From CAIKKG01 sp037444725 (GTDB taxonomy: Bacteria > Patescibacteriota > Minisyncoccia > UBA6257 > GWB1-50-10): a DNA stretch of 23,713 bases. The DNA lies in the NCBI GenBank assembly GCA_037444725.1, contig JBBILW010000008.1:1-23713 (forward strand), given 5' to 3'. Under the pieces are notes generated by a model. It did not search any database. It was not told the DNA's origin and saw only the letters and a list, made by a program, of their open reading frames with translations. The position numbers were made by a program, and so were the translations under genes. Position 1 is the stretch's first letter. Each line of letters starts with the position of its first letter. Shown here piece by piece: positions 1-7,518 of this stretch.

Positions 1-177
1 TTCACCGGCACGAACTCCGGCGCCACGCTCGCATCATCTGTCCGTGGAAACGGCTCTGTCTTCGGTTCCTCCTACGATGCTGCAGGTACGAACTATCGCT
101 TCAACGATGGAGCAAACAACCCGCTCCTCTTTATTGATGCAGCGAATGGACGAGTAGGTATCGGGACGGCGGCACCG
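1..177 (+). repeat. 59-residue module, copy 1 ('FTGTNSGATLASSVRGNG')
   Basis: This 177-base stretch matches 2134-2310 at equal length and almost residue for residue over its first half (FTGTNSGATLASSVRGNG, then FGSSYDAAGTNY). Many base differences are at third codon positions. It ends in a 'VGIGTAAP' motif. Confidence 0.85.
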
Positions 178-3100
178 ACGGCGCCTTTGCAAATTTCGGC
201 CTCGTCCCGCAACGGTATCATTGCGTCGTTTTCTACTTCAACTCAAGCTGCCGCAGATACTGTTTTTGCTCTGAACACCGTTTATGCGACTCCGGCGTTT
301 GCCGTTGATGCAGTCGGAAGACTTACAAAGAATTGCGGTGCCACGGGATGCGCACAGACGGAAAACTCTGGCGGCGCGATTCCGACTTCATTTGTTCACG
401 GCGTTAATACGAATAATGGGACATGGACATTCAGTGAAACGAATTCCGGTTCTGCGTTCTTTAGAGCGAATGGGGGAACGGGAAACGGAAGATTTGATTT
501 GCTCGCCGCGAATAATTATATAAGCGGCAACGTCGGTATCGGCACCACAACTCCCAGTGGATTACTGGACGTGTATGGTGGAGTAAATTCAACTTCACGT
601 TTTGCGAGAAGCGTGGCAAGTGTCGCTCCGATATTGAAGATTCAAGGCGATGCGGTTCTCGGTGCAACGTGGGAACCCGCACAATTGCAAATCGCCGGGC
701 TTACGAATTCTGCATACCGTTTGCAAATAGGGTACGACACCACAGTAAATGCGGCAATGATGCAGGCGATAGAGGCGGCGGTTGCCTATAAGCCCATAAT
801 TTTCAATCCGCTTGGTGGCAGCGTCGGCGTGGGCACGACGGCACCCCTCGCGAAGCTCTCGGTTGGTAATGGAACCATTGCTGATGTAAATGTACCCATT
901 CAGATGAGCGCGAGCGGCACCATGGCATACATCGGCGTGAATCGAACGAACGGAGCTTATGGAGCATTATTCGGATGGGACTCCGCGTTTAGTGGTGGGA
1001 GTACCGTGGTGCGGAGCGTGAATGCCGCTGATAGTCTGAATCTTGTCGTCAATAACGGAATAGCTGCGCTCACCATAACGCCCGCTGCGGGCAATGTTGG
1101 CGTGAGTACCACGACCCCCGTTTCCGCCCGCCTCGTGATTAACCCGGGCGCACAACCTTCAATCGACGCGGGAAGTCAGCGCATTATCAATCTTGCGGTC
1201 CCCACGGGCGCAAATGATGCGGTAAACAAAACATATGTCGATTCAGCAATCGCCGTCGCGACTTCGACCACGAGTCAGTGGAACACAAACGGTTCAAATA
1301 TCTATAATTCAAACTCTGGTAATGTGGGTGTGGGCACTTCAACTCCCAACTCTTATAAACTTCAAGTCGTTGGCTCCTTTGGTTCAGATTCGGGCAATCT
1401 CTACACTGATGGTTTGGGGAATCTTTCCGCAACTTCCTTCATTGACAAGGCGAGCCCCACATACTTCTTGCAGCCTTCGGGAGCCACCTCGCTTAAAACT
1501 TTTGGAAGTGTAAATATCGGCGGAGGCGGAGCCCCCGTTGCAATGCTTGAAGTGAAGGGTCCGATAACCTCGGGAAGCGCGTCACTGTTGCTAAAAAACG
1601 GAGACACAAGTACGCCGCAATGGAATGGGGCTCAAATCCAATTTGGCTATAGCAATTCTGGAAACTATCCGAGCTTCATTGCTACGCGCCACAATGCCGG
1701 GTCTGTCACAAACAACGCAATAGATTTCTATACGGGCGATGGAACCGCAGCCGGAGTCTTTCCGACAAATGCGGTACTTGGACTTTCAATCAATGGCGGA
1801 AAGGTGGGCATCGGGGTTACAAATCCAGGATCAAAACTCTCACTAGGAACGACTATCGGGAGTGATTCAATCCGTATTTATGATGGCGGCGGCGCGAGTA
1901 ATTTTGGTTGGGGAGTGTTGAACAACGAACTACAATCGTTCATTACAAGCGGTGCGCATTTCTCGTTCAACGCGGGTGGAACTTTGCAGTCGAGCGGCAC
2001 GAACGAAGTAATGAGAATAATGGGCACCGGTAATGTGGGTATCGGAACTACGACTCCCGCAACGGCACTTTCTGTGGTGGGCTCCTCCACTATCTCCGGC
2101 AATCTCGCAGTCGGCGGTTCTATCACTGGCACTTTCACTGGCACGAACTCCGGCGCTACGCTCGCATCTTCTGTCCGCGGCAATGGGGGAGTATTTGGTT
2201 CCTCATACGATGCCGCAGGCACGAACTATCAATTCAATGACGCTACCAACACAGCGCTTCTTAAGGTTGATGCAACGAATGGCAGGATAGGAGTGGGAAC
2301 GGGGGCGCCCGTTGGGAAGCTGCACGTTCAGGGAAATAATGTTAACACCGATATTATCGTTGACCCTCTCTCAAGCGGTGGTGGTGATGCCTCATTGCGA
2401 TTGGTTCGCAACGGTGTCGGATTTGAAGAGCTGCGATTAATTGCGGCAGCCGGTGGTGCAAGCGGGGGGAACAATATGTATTTACTAGATCTTTTCGGTA
2501 ATCCTAACGCCCGAGATTTGCAGATTCGTTCCACCACGAATGGAGGTGCTTCATACAACAATTTAGTGAAATTTACGACCACGGGCAACGTCGGCATCGG
2601 TACAACAAATCCATTATATCGATTGAACATTCAGGGAACGGGCGCGACGTCGAGTATGATTGCGTTTAATAATTCGGGCAATCCAGTTCCATACGTCGGT
2701 ATCGGATATAACCAGACGGCTGACGGATTGGCATTCATGTATAACCAGGGGTCCACGGACCTTAATGGCACGGGAATGTTTATGGATAGATTGGGTAACG
2801 TCGGTATCGGCACCACTGCCCCCGCTCAGAAATTGCAAGTAAATGGAACGGGAAGCTTGTTGGGCTTCTACAATAACACGAGTTTCAGGTCGGCAATCGG
2901 AGACGTGGCCAACTATAACCAATATATGACCGGCACTACCCCGGGAGACTTTGCGTTGTTGACTGCTGGCACCAAAATCGCTCTCGGAACCGTGGGTGGG
3001 AATATTGCGATGTCGATATTGACGAGCAACGGCAACGTTGGTATTGGCACTACCACGCCCTCGAATGCGCTTTCCGTTGCGGGTAATGCGAACTTTGGCA

Positions 3101-6100
3101 CGAATAATTGGCTTCTTCTTCAGGATACAGGTGGTGGCAATGGGAGATTGGTGTTTTCTAGTATCGGCTCAATAGACGGCGACAATTTCTATTTCAGAAA
3201 TAAAGCGGGGACTACATATTATGCTGGCTTTGCAAACAACGGCAATTTAGGCGTCGGCACTTCGACATATCCTTCCACTGCCCGTCTCGTCCTTTCTCCG
3301 GGTGCGCAGCCCTCTATCGATGCAGGGAGTCAGCGCATCATAAACGTAGCAACGCCTACGGGAGTGAACGATGCGGTGAACAAAACATATGTAGACTCGG
3401 CAATCGCGGTTGCAACTTCTGCCACAAGTCAGTGGACCACAAATGGCTCGAATATCTACAACTCGAATTCCGGTAATGTGGGCGTCGGCACCTCGACTCC
3501 TACTGCCTACAAGCTGCAAGTCGCGGGCTCCTTCGGCTCCGATTCCGGCAATCTCTACACCGACGGCTTGGGCAATATCTCAGCGGCATCCTTTGTCGAC
3601 AAAGCAAGTCCCACGTACTTCTTGCAGCCTTCGGGAGCAACGTCACTAAAGACCGCAGGGAAGGTGATGATAGGAAGTGCCGGAACGCCGAATGCGCCGC
3701 TAACGATTGCAAATAACGTATACACGGCTCCGCTTGGTTCTGCATACAACCAATATCAGGTATTGCTCTACGACGCGGGGAACGCATCTACTTCATACGG
3801 CATAGGCATCGAAGGGGGATACATCGGCCTCAATTCAAATGGCGGTTATAAGTTTTACCAAACGGGCAGCACCACTCCGATTATGACTATCGGCGGAGTA
3901 GCGGGAAATACGAATGTCGGCATCGGCACCGCGACTCCCGCAAGCAAATTAAGTTTGGAAGATTCCACACTTTCTCAGATTCAGCTCCACCATACGGGAG
4001 GCCCCACGCTCTATGTCAACACGAATCAAGGGAATGGCAGAGCGGGTATAAATTCCAATTTGGAACTCGATATTCAGCCTGCGGGAACTACATACCTTGC
4101 GCGACAGAGCGGCAACGTCGGTGTCGGCACCACGACTCCCGCAGAAAAGCTTAGCGTAGCGGGAAACATTGGTTTTGGCGCAAGTCCGATGTTTAAATCC
4201 GCCGACGGAGAGTTTGTGTTCACGAATTCCGCTGCGGGCACGCAGAGCGGAAAGCAAATCAACACCCTTGTGCGCACTATACCAACGGTGATTGACAGCA
4301 CTGTTGATATCGGCACTTTTGGCACGACGTACACGCACTCCATACATGTGACTATTTCCGTGAATGACAGCGGCTTCTCGGTTGCAAAGACGTACTTAAT
4401 CACTTCGGAATACGGGCAGACGGGCGGAGCATGGGCAATCATCCCGCCAATTTCTGATGGAGGAGCATATTCCGGAAACGATTTCCAGCTTGAGGGGGCG
4501 CAATCGGGCGCAACATTCTCATTGCGAATTCGCCGCACGGCTGGCGCAACTGTAGGCACGGCAAGAATTACTATGGACTACGATGGAGATGCGACGACGT
4601 CGTTTACCGCATCGACCGCAACCTCGTCTTCCGTGCCAGTCGCTACAATGCCATATCCGACAACGGTAATTACGCAGAAGGGAAGCAATGTTGGTTTAGC
4701 GACTCTCGCGCCGTCAACCGCTCGTCTTGTAATCACTCCGGGTGCGCAACCTTCGATTGACGCAGGAAGTCAGCGCATTATAAACGTGGCTACGCCGACG
4801 GGAGCGAACGATGCAACGAACAAAACGTATGTCGATTCGGCAATCGCGGCTGCGACATCCTCAAACACCTGGACCGTAAACGGCACGCATATCTACAACT
4901 CGAACTCCGGCAACGTGGGTGTGGGGACTTCGACGGCGCCAACCTACAAGCTTCAGGTCACGGGTTCCTTCGGTTCCGACTCCGGCAATCTTTATACCGA
5001 TGGCTTGGGCAACATCTCCGCAGCCTCCTTTGTCGACAAGGCGAGTCCTGCGTACTATCTCCAACCTTCGGGGGCCACATCGCTCAAAACATTCGGGAAT
5101 GTCGTTATCGGTGCAGCAGGAACTCCTTCAACGCGGTTGCAGGTTGGGGCAAAGGTTAATGATGATAATACGTTCACATATGACGCCAATGCGATTTACG
5201 CGGTGCATCAAACACCCACATCCGCAACAACACTCAACGATCCGAAAAATATTTTGTTGCTTGCGCGGCAGGGAACGGGAGGACAGGCTTTTGGTGCGGC
5301 CGCCGCATTTAATATTTCAAGATATGAAAATGTGGGAGTCAATTCTCGGACAAGATTGGATATTTCTTTGGCGCATAATTATTTCGATGCAACGACTAAT
5401 AACGTGATGACATTATTGTCGTCCGGCAACATCGGTATCGGTACCGTGGCGCCGGCAGCAAAGGTTGAAGTTGTAACTGCAAGCGACACGAGCGGTCAGC
5501 CCACTGTATTTGATAATAAATATTTTACGGTGGGAACCGGTGGAGCGACCGGGGGGTCAGTATTCATTTCGTATGACCAGACTAACAATCGTGGTTATAT
5601 TGGAGCATTGACGCCCGGTGTCGTATGGAGAAATCTGATTCTCCAGCCGGGAGGCGGTAATGTAGGCATAAATACGGCTACGCCAGGAGGCAACCTTTCA
5701 ATTGTGGGCAGTGCCGGCACGGAAGTCGGAGAGCATATCAATAACACGAATGCCGGAGGGTACTCGGCGTTGCGGCTTGGTTCCGATGCCATTGCCGCGG
5801 CGGGAAGCGCGTTTCATTATTTCAATCCGAGTTATGCCGGATCCGGTGCGTATGCGTCGTCGAGTCTTAACATTTCAAGCTATGGTGCGGGAGGTTTAAG
5901 TATCGCGGCACAGGCTGGTCCGCTTACCTTTTTCACTGCGGGGAGCGCGGCGGGAAATGAGCGGATGAGAATAGATGCGAATGGCAATGTTGGTATTGGC
6001 ACGACGGCTCCGGGAGTATACGGAACGCAGTCTTCACTTGATGTTCATAGCGCGGGGCACACTACGCTTGCGGTAAGTTCCGCGGGTGGAGTTGTTGCGC

Positions 6101-7467
6101 GCCTTGCCCTTTCTGCGAATAGCAAGAGCTGGTTGATTGATAGCCGGGGAAGCTATGACGCGCCGAATAACAGACTATCCTTCTTGGAGCCGACCGCATT
6201 TGCTGAAGTGTTTTCGATGCTGCCGACAAGCGGAAATATGGGTCTGAGCACTACCACGCCGAACTCGGCACGTTTGGTAATCGTTCCCGGGAGCCAGCCC
6301 TCAATCGATGCGGGGAGTCAGCGCATTATTAATCTTGCAACGCCGACAGGCGGAAATGATGCGGTAAACAAAACATATGTCGATTCGGCACTTGCTGCCG
6401 CAACGTCAACGACGAGCCAGTGGGTAAGTTCGAGTACGGATATCTACAACAACAATTCAGGGAAGGTTATGGTCGGTTTCAATTCTAGTCCGACCTACAA
6501 ACTTGACGTGCATGGCACGTTTGGCGCCGATACGAATAATATTTTCACGGATGGTCTCGGAAACCTTTCCGCAACATCTTTCATCGATAAAACAAGTCCG
6601 ACGTACTACCTCCAACCTTCGGCCGCCACTTCGCTTAAAACGGCGGGAAGCGTTGCTATAAGTATGGCGGGGACGCCGAGTACGGCACTTGATGTTCAGG
6701 GAGTCATCACTACTCGATCAGCTGTGGGTGACGTTCCTGCGAGCGCAACCGAAGGTTTAAGAATGGCCTATACATCCTCCGGTGCAGACACGTCTATATA
6801 TAGAAATTCGATTTTTAACGAAGTGTCTGCCACCGCCAATACTGGATTGATGCAGTTCAGGGTTAATAATGGCATTTCATCTCAAGCGACCGTAATGTCT
6901 CTATTGGGCAGTGGCAGCGTCGGCATTGGCACCTCAACCCCTGGCGCAAATCTCCTCTATGTAAACGGCGCGACGCTCATAAACGGCACGCTCAATCTGA
7001 ACAACAACAATATCTCGAGTGTGAACAAACTCTCGGTCGCGGCACTCGACCCGCTCTACGAAATCGAAGGAGCAAATTATTCAACTTACGCGGCATCAAT
7101 TGCGGGAAGTATGAGAGAAGAGTATGTGGGAAGAGGGAAGATGGCGGCGGGCAACAAGCAACAAATAACTAATAACAGGGAAGCGGATTATGTTTTCGTC
7201 CTTGATTTCTCAAAGATTGAAAAAGGAGGCGATCTCTGGGTATGGCGCAAGGCAGTCGATTTCTCTGCTGACAACATAGAAGTGTTTGCAACCGCGATAG
7301 GCGAGCCGGTACCGATTGCATACGAAATCGGAGATAATATGATAACGTTCCGCGCGACGAATTCTACGAACTTCTCATACCGCCTCGTCGGCAAGCGATT
7401 TGACTGGAGAAACTGGCCGACCTATGCGAAAGATCAGAACGAGAAAGCGCTTCTCATCGTCAAGTAA
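1..7467 (+). CDS. Giant repetitive surface-fibre / adhesin-like protein (5' end cut by window edge)
   Basis: The reading frame is open from base 1, so the true start lies outside the window; the TTG at 187 is not the start because residues before it continue a module found again at 2134-2310. The 2488 visible residues are Gly/Ser/Thr/Asn-rich and carry about 25 copies of a 'GNVGIGTTTP'-type motif, each usually followed by a short 'xLxVxG' strand. Four 131-132-residue modules recur (1126, 3280, 4720, 6268); their 'RIINVATPTGANDAVNKTYVD' core is like the neck/stalk connector of trimeric autotransporters and phage tail fibres. The last ~145 residues (from about 7030) are different: non-repetitive, charged and aromatic, starting 'DPLYEIEGANYSTYAAS'. 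I recall this end from other Patescibacteria surface proteins but could not check it. A secreted trimeric fibre is inferred. There is no YadA-type beta-barrel anchor. A short cysteine pair (KNCGATGC) lies near base 330. Confidence 0.9.
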   Translation, partial: FTGTNSGATLASSVRGNGSVFGSSYDAAGTNYRFNDGANNPLLFIDAANGRVGIGTAAPTAPLQISASSRNGIIASFSTSTQAAADTVFALNTVYATPAFAVDAVGRLTKNCGATGCAQTENSGGAIPTSFVHGVNTNNGTWTFSETNSGSAFFRANGGTGNGRFDLLAANNYISGNVGIGTTTPSGLLDVYGGVNSTSRFARSVASVAPILKIQGDAVLGATWEPAQLQIAGLTNSAYRLQIGYDTTVNAAMMQAIEAAVAYKPIIFNPLGGSVGVGTTAPLAKLSVGNGTIADVNVPIQMSASGTMAYIGVNRTNGAYGALFGWDSAFSGGSTVVRSVNAADSLNLVVNNGIAALTITPAAGNVGVSTTTPVSARLVINPGAQPSIDAGSQRIINLAVPTGANDAVNKTYVDSAIAVATSTTSQWNTNGSNIYNSNSGNVGVGTSTPNSYKLQVVGSFGSDSGNLYTDGLGNLSATSFIDKASPTYFLQPSGATSLKTFGSVNIGGGGAPVAMLEVKGPITSGSASLLLKNGDTSTPQWNGAQIQFGYSNSGNYPSFIATRHNAGSVTNNAIDFYTGDGTAAGVFPTNAVLGLSINGGKVGIGVTNPGSKLSLGTTIGSDSIRIYDGGGASNFGWGVLNNELQSFITSGAHFSFNAGGTLQSSGTNEVMRIMGTGNVGIGTTTPATALSVVGSSTISGNLAVGGSITGTFTGTNSGATLASSVRGNGGVFGSSYDAAGTNYQFNDATNTALLKVDATNGRIGVGTGAPVGKLHVQGNNVNTDIIVDPLSSGGGDASLRLVRNGVGFEELRLIAAAGGASGGNNMYLLDLFGNPNARDLQIRSTTNGGASYNNLVKFTTTGNVGIGTTNPLYRLNIQGTGATSSMIAFNNSGNPVPYVGIGYNQTADGLAFMYNQGSTDLNGTGMFMDRLGNVGIGTTAPAQKLQVNGTGSLLGFYNNTSFRSAIGDVANYNQYMTGTTPGDFALLTAGTKIALGTVGGNIAMSILTSNGNVGIGTTTPSNALSVAGNANFGTNNWLLLQDTGGGNGRLVFSSIGSIDGDNFYFRNKAGTTYYAGFANNGNLGVGTSTYPSTARLVLSPGAQPSIDAGSQRIINVATPTGVNDAVNKTYVDSAIAVATSATSQWTTNGSNIYNSNSGNVGVGTSTPTAYKLQVAGSFGSDSGNLYTDGLGNISAASFVDKASPTYFLQPSGATSLKTAGKVMIGSAGTPNAPLTIANNVYTAPLGSAYNQYQVLLYDAGNASTSYGIGIEGGYIGLNSNGGYKFYQTGSTTPIMTIGGVAGNTNVGIGTATPASKLSLEDSTLSQIQLHHTGGPTLYVNTNQGNGRAGINSNLELDIQPAGTTYLARQSGNVGVGTTTPAEKLSVAGNIGFGASPMFKSADGEFVFTNSAAGTQSGKQINTLVRTIPTVIDSTVDIGTFGTTYTHSIHVTISVNDSGFSVAKTYLITSEYGQTGGAWAIIPPISDGGAYSGNDFQLEGAQSGATFSLRIRRTAGATVGTARITMDYDGDATTSFTASTATSSSVPVATMPYPTTVITQKGSNVGLATLAPSTARLVITPGAQPSIDAGSQRIINVATPTGANDATNKTYVDSAIAAATSSNTWTVNGTHIYNSNSGNVGVGTSTAPTYKLQVTGSFGSDSGNLYTDGLGNISAASFVDKASPAYYLQPSGATSLKTFGNVVIGAAGTPSTRLQVGAKVNDDNTFTYDANAIYAVHQTPTSATTLNDPKNILLLARQGTGGQAFGAAAAFNISRYENVGVNSRTRLDISLAHNYFDATTNNVMTLLSSGNIGIGTVAPAAKVEVVTASDTSGQPTVFDNKYFTVGTGGATGGSVFISYDQTNNRGYIGALTPGVVWRNLILQPGGGNVGINTATPGGNLSIVGSAGTEVGEHINNTNAGGYSALRLGSDAIAAAGSAFHYFNPSYAGSGAYASSSLNISSYGAGGLSIAAQAGPLTFFTAGSAAGNERMRIDANGNVGIGTTAPGVYGTQSSLDVHSAGHTTLAVSSAGGVVARLALSANSKSWLIDSRGSYDAPNNRLSFLEPTAFAEVFSMLPTSGNMGLSTTTPNSARLVIVPGSQPSIDAGSQRIINLATPTGGNDAVNKTYVDSALAAATSTTSQWVSSSTDIYNNNSGKVMVGFNSSPTYKLDVHGTFGADTNNIFTDGLGNLSATSFIDKTSPTYYLQPSAATSLKTAGSVAISMAGTPSTALDVQGVITTRSAVGDVPASATEGLRMAYTSSGADTSIYRNSIFNEVSATANTGLMQFRVNNGISSQATVMSLLGSGSVGIGTSTPGANLLYVNGATLINGTLNLNNNNISSVNKLSVAALDPLYEIEGANYSTYAASIAGSMREEYVGRGKMAAGNKQQITNNREADYVFVLDFSKIEKGGDLWVWRKAVDFSADNIEVFATAIGEPVPIAYEIGDNMITFRATNSTNFSYRLVGKRFDWRNWPTYAKDQNEKALLIVK
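1126..1521 (+). repeat. 132-residue neck module, copy A
   Basis: First of four near-identical modules in the giant protein. Order inside: 'ARLVINPGAQPSIDAGSQ', then 'RIINLAVPTGANDAVNKTYVD' (adhesin neck-like), 'YNSNSGNVGVGTSTP', 'YKLQVVGSFGSDSGNLYTDG' and 'YFLQPSGATSLKT'. Confidence 0.9.
2134..2310 (+). repeat. 59-residue module, copy 2
   Basis: Second copy of the module at 1-177, same length and frame, ending in 'IGVGTGAP'. The protein is better conserved than the DNA, which suggests an old duplication kept by selection on the fold. Confidence 0.85.
3280..3675 (+). repeat. 132-residue neck module, copy B
   Basis: Same length (396 bases) and residue order as copy A. Differences are few in protein ('VATPTGVNDAVNK', 'SAASFVDKASPTYF') but frequent at silent positions. 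Confidence 0.9.
4720..5112 (+). repeat. 131-residue neck module, copy C
   Basis: One codon shorter than copies A, B and D; the loss falls in the variable stretch between 'AATSS' and 'IYNSNSG'. The neck core reads 'VATPTGANDATNKTYVD'. Confidence 0.9.
6268..6663 (+). repeat. 132-residue neck module, copy D (most divergent)
   Basis: Fourth copy. The neck core is kept ('LATPTGGNDAVNKTYVD'), but the 'GNVGVGTSTP' segment has become 'GKVMVGFNSSP' and 'GSFGSDSGNLYTDG' has become 'GTFGADTNNIFTDG'. Confidence 0.88.
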
Positions 7468-7471
7468 AATT

Positions 7472-7497
7472 CAACGCCCCGCGATCGTGGGGCGTTG
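7472..7497 (+). terminator. Hairpin terminator of the giant fibre gene
   Basis: A perfect 9-base-pair inverted repeat, CAACGCCCC (7472-7480) and GGGGCGTTG (7489-7497), with an 8-base loop, begins 4 bases after the stop codon. The following bases (TGTTATAATAAATTT) are A/T-rich rather than a pure T run, so termination may be imperfect. The 3' arm ends 3 bases before the TATAAT box of the next gene. Confidence 0.75.
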
Positions 7498-7500
7498 TGT

Positions 7501-7506
7501 TATAAT
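7501..7506 (+). promoter_or_regulatory. -10 box (TATAAT) for the second fibre gene
   Basis: Exact TATAAT consensus ending 12 bases before the ATG at 7519. Transcription should begin around 7513, leaving a leader of only about 6 bases. The place expected for a -35 box lies in the terminator hairpin and shows no TTGACA-like sequence. Confidence 0.65.
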
Positions 7507-7518
7507 AAATTTAATCGC

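Noticed and set aside
187..189. TTG at 187 as the start of the giant gene
   Set aside because: The frame is open to base 1 and the residues before 187 match an internal module at 2134-2310, so the gene continues beyond the left edge.
7495..7518. TTG start at 7495 for the second fibre protein
   Set aside because: It lies in the terminator hairpin and upstream of the TATAAT box; ATG 7519 begins a normal signal peptide.
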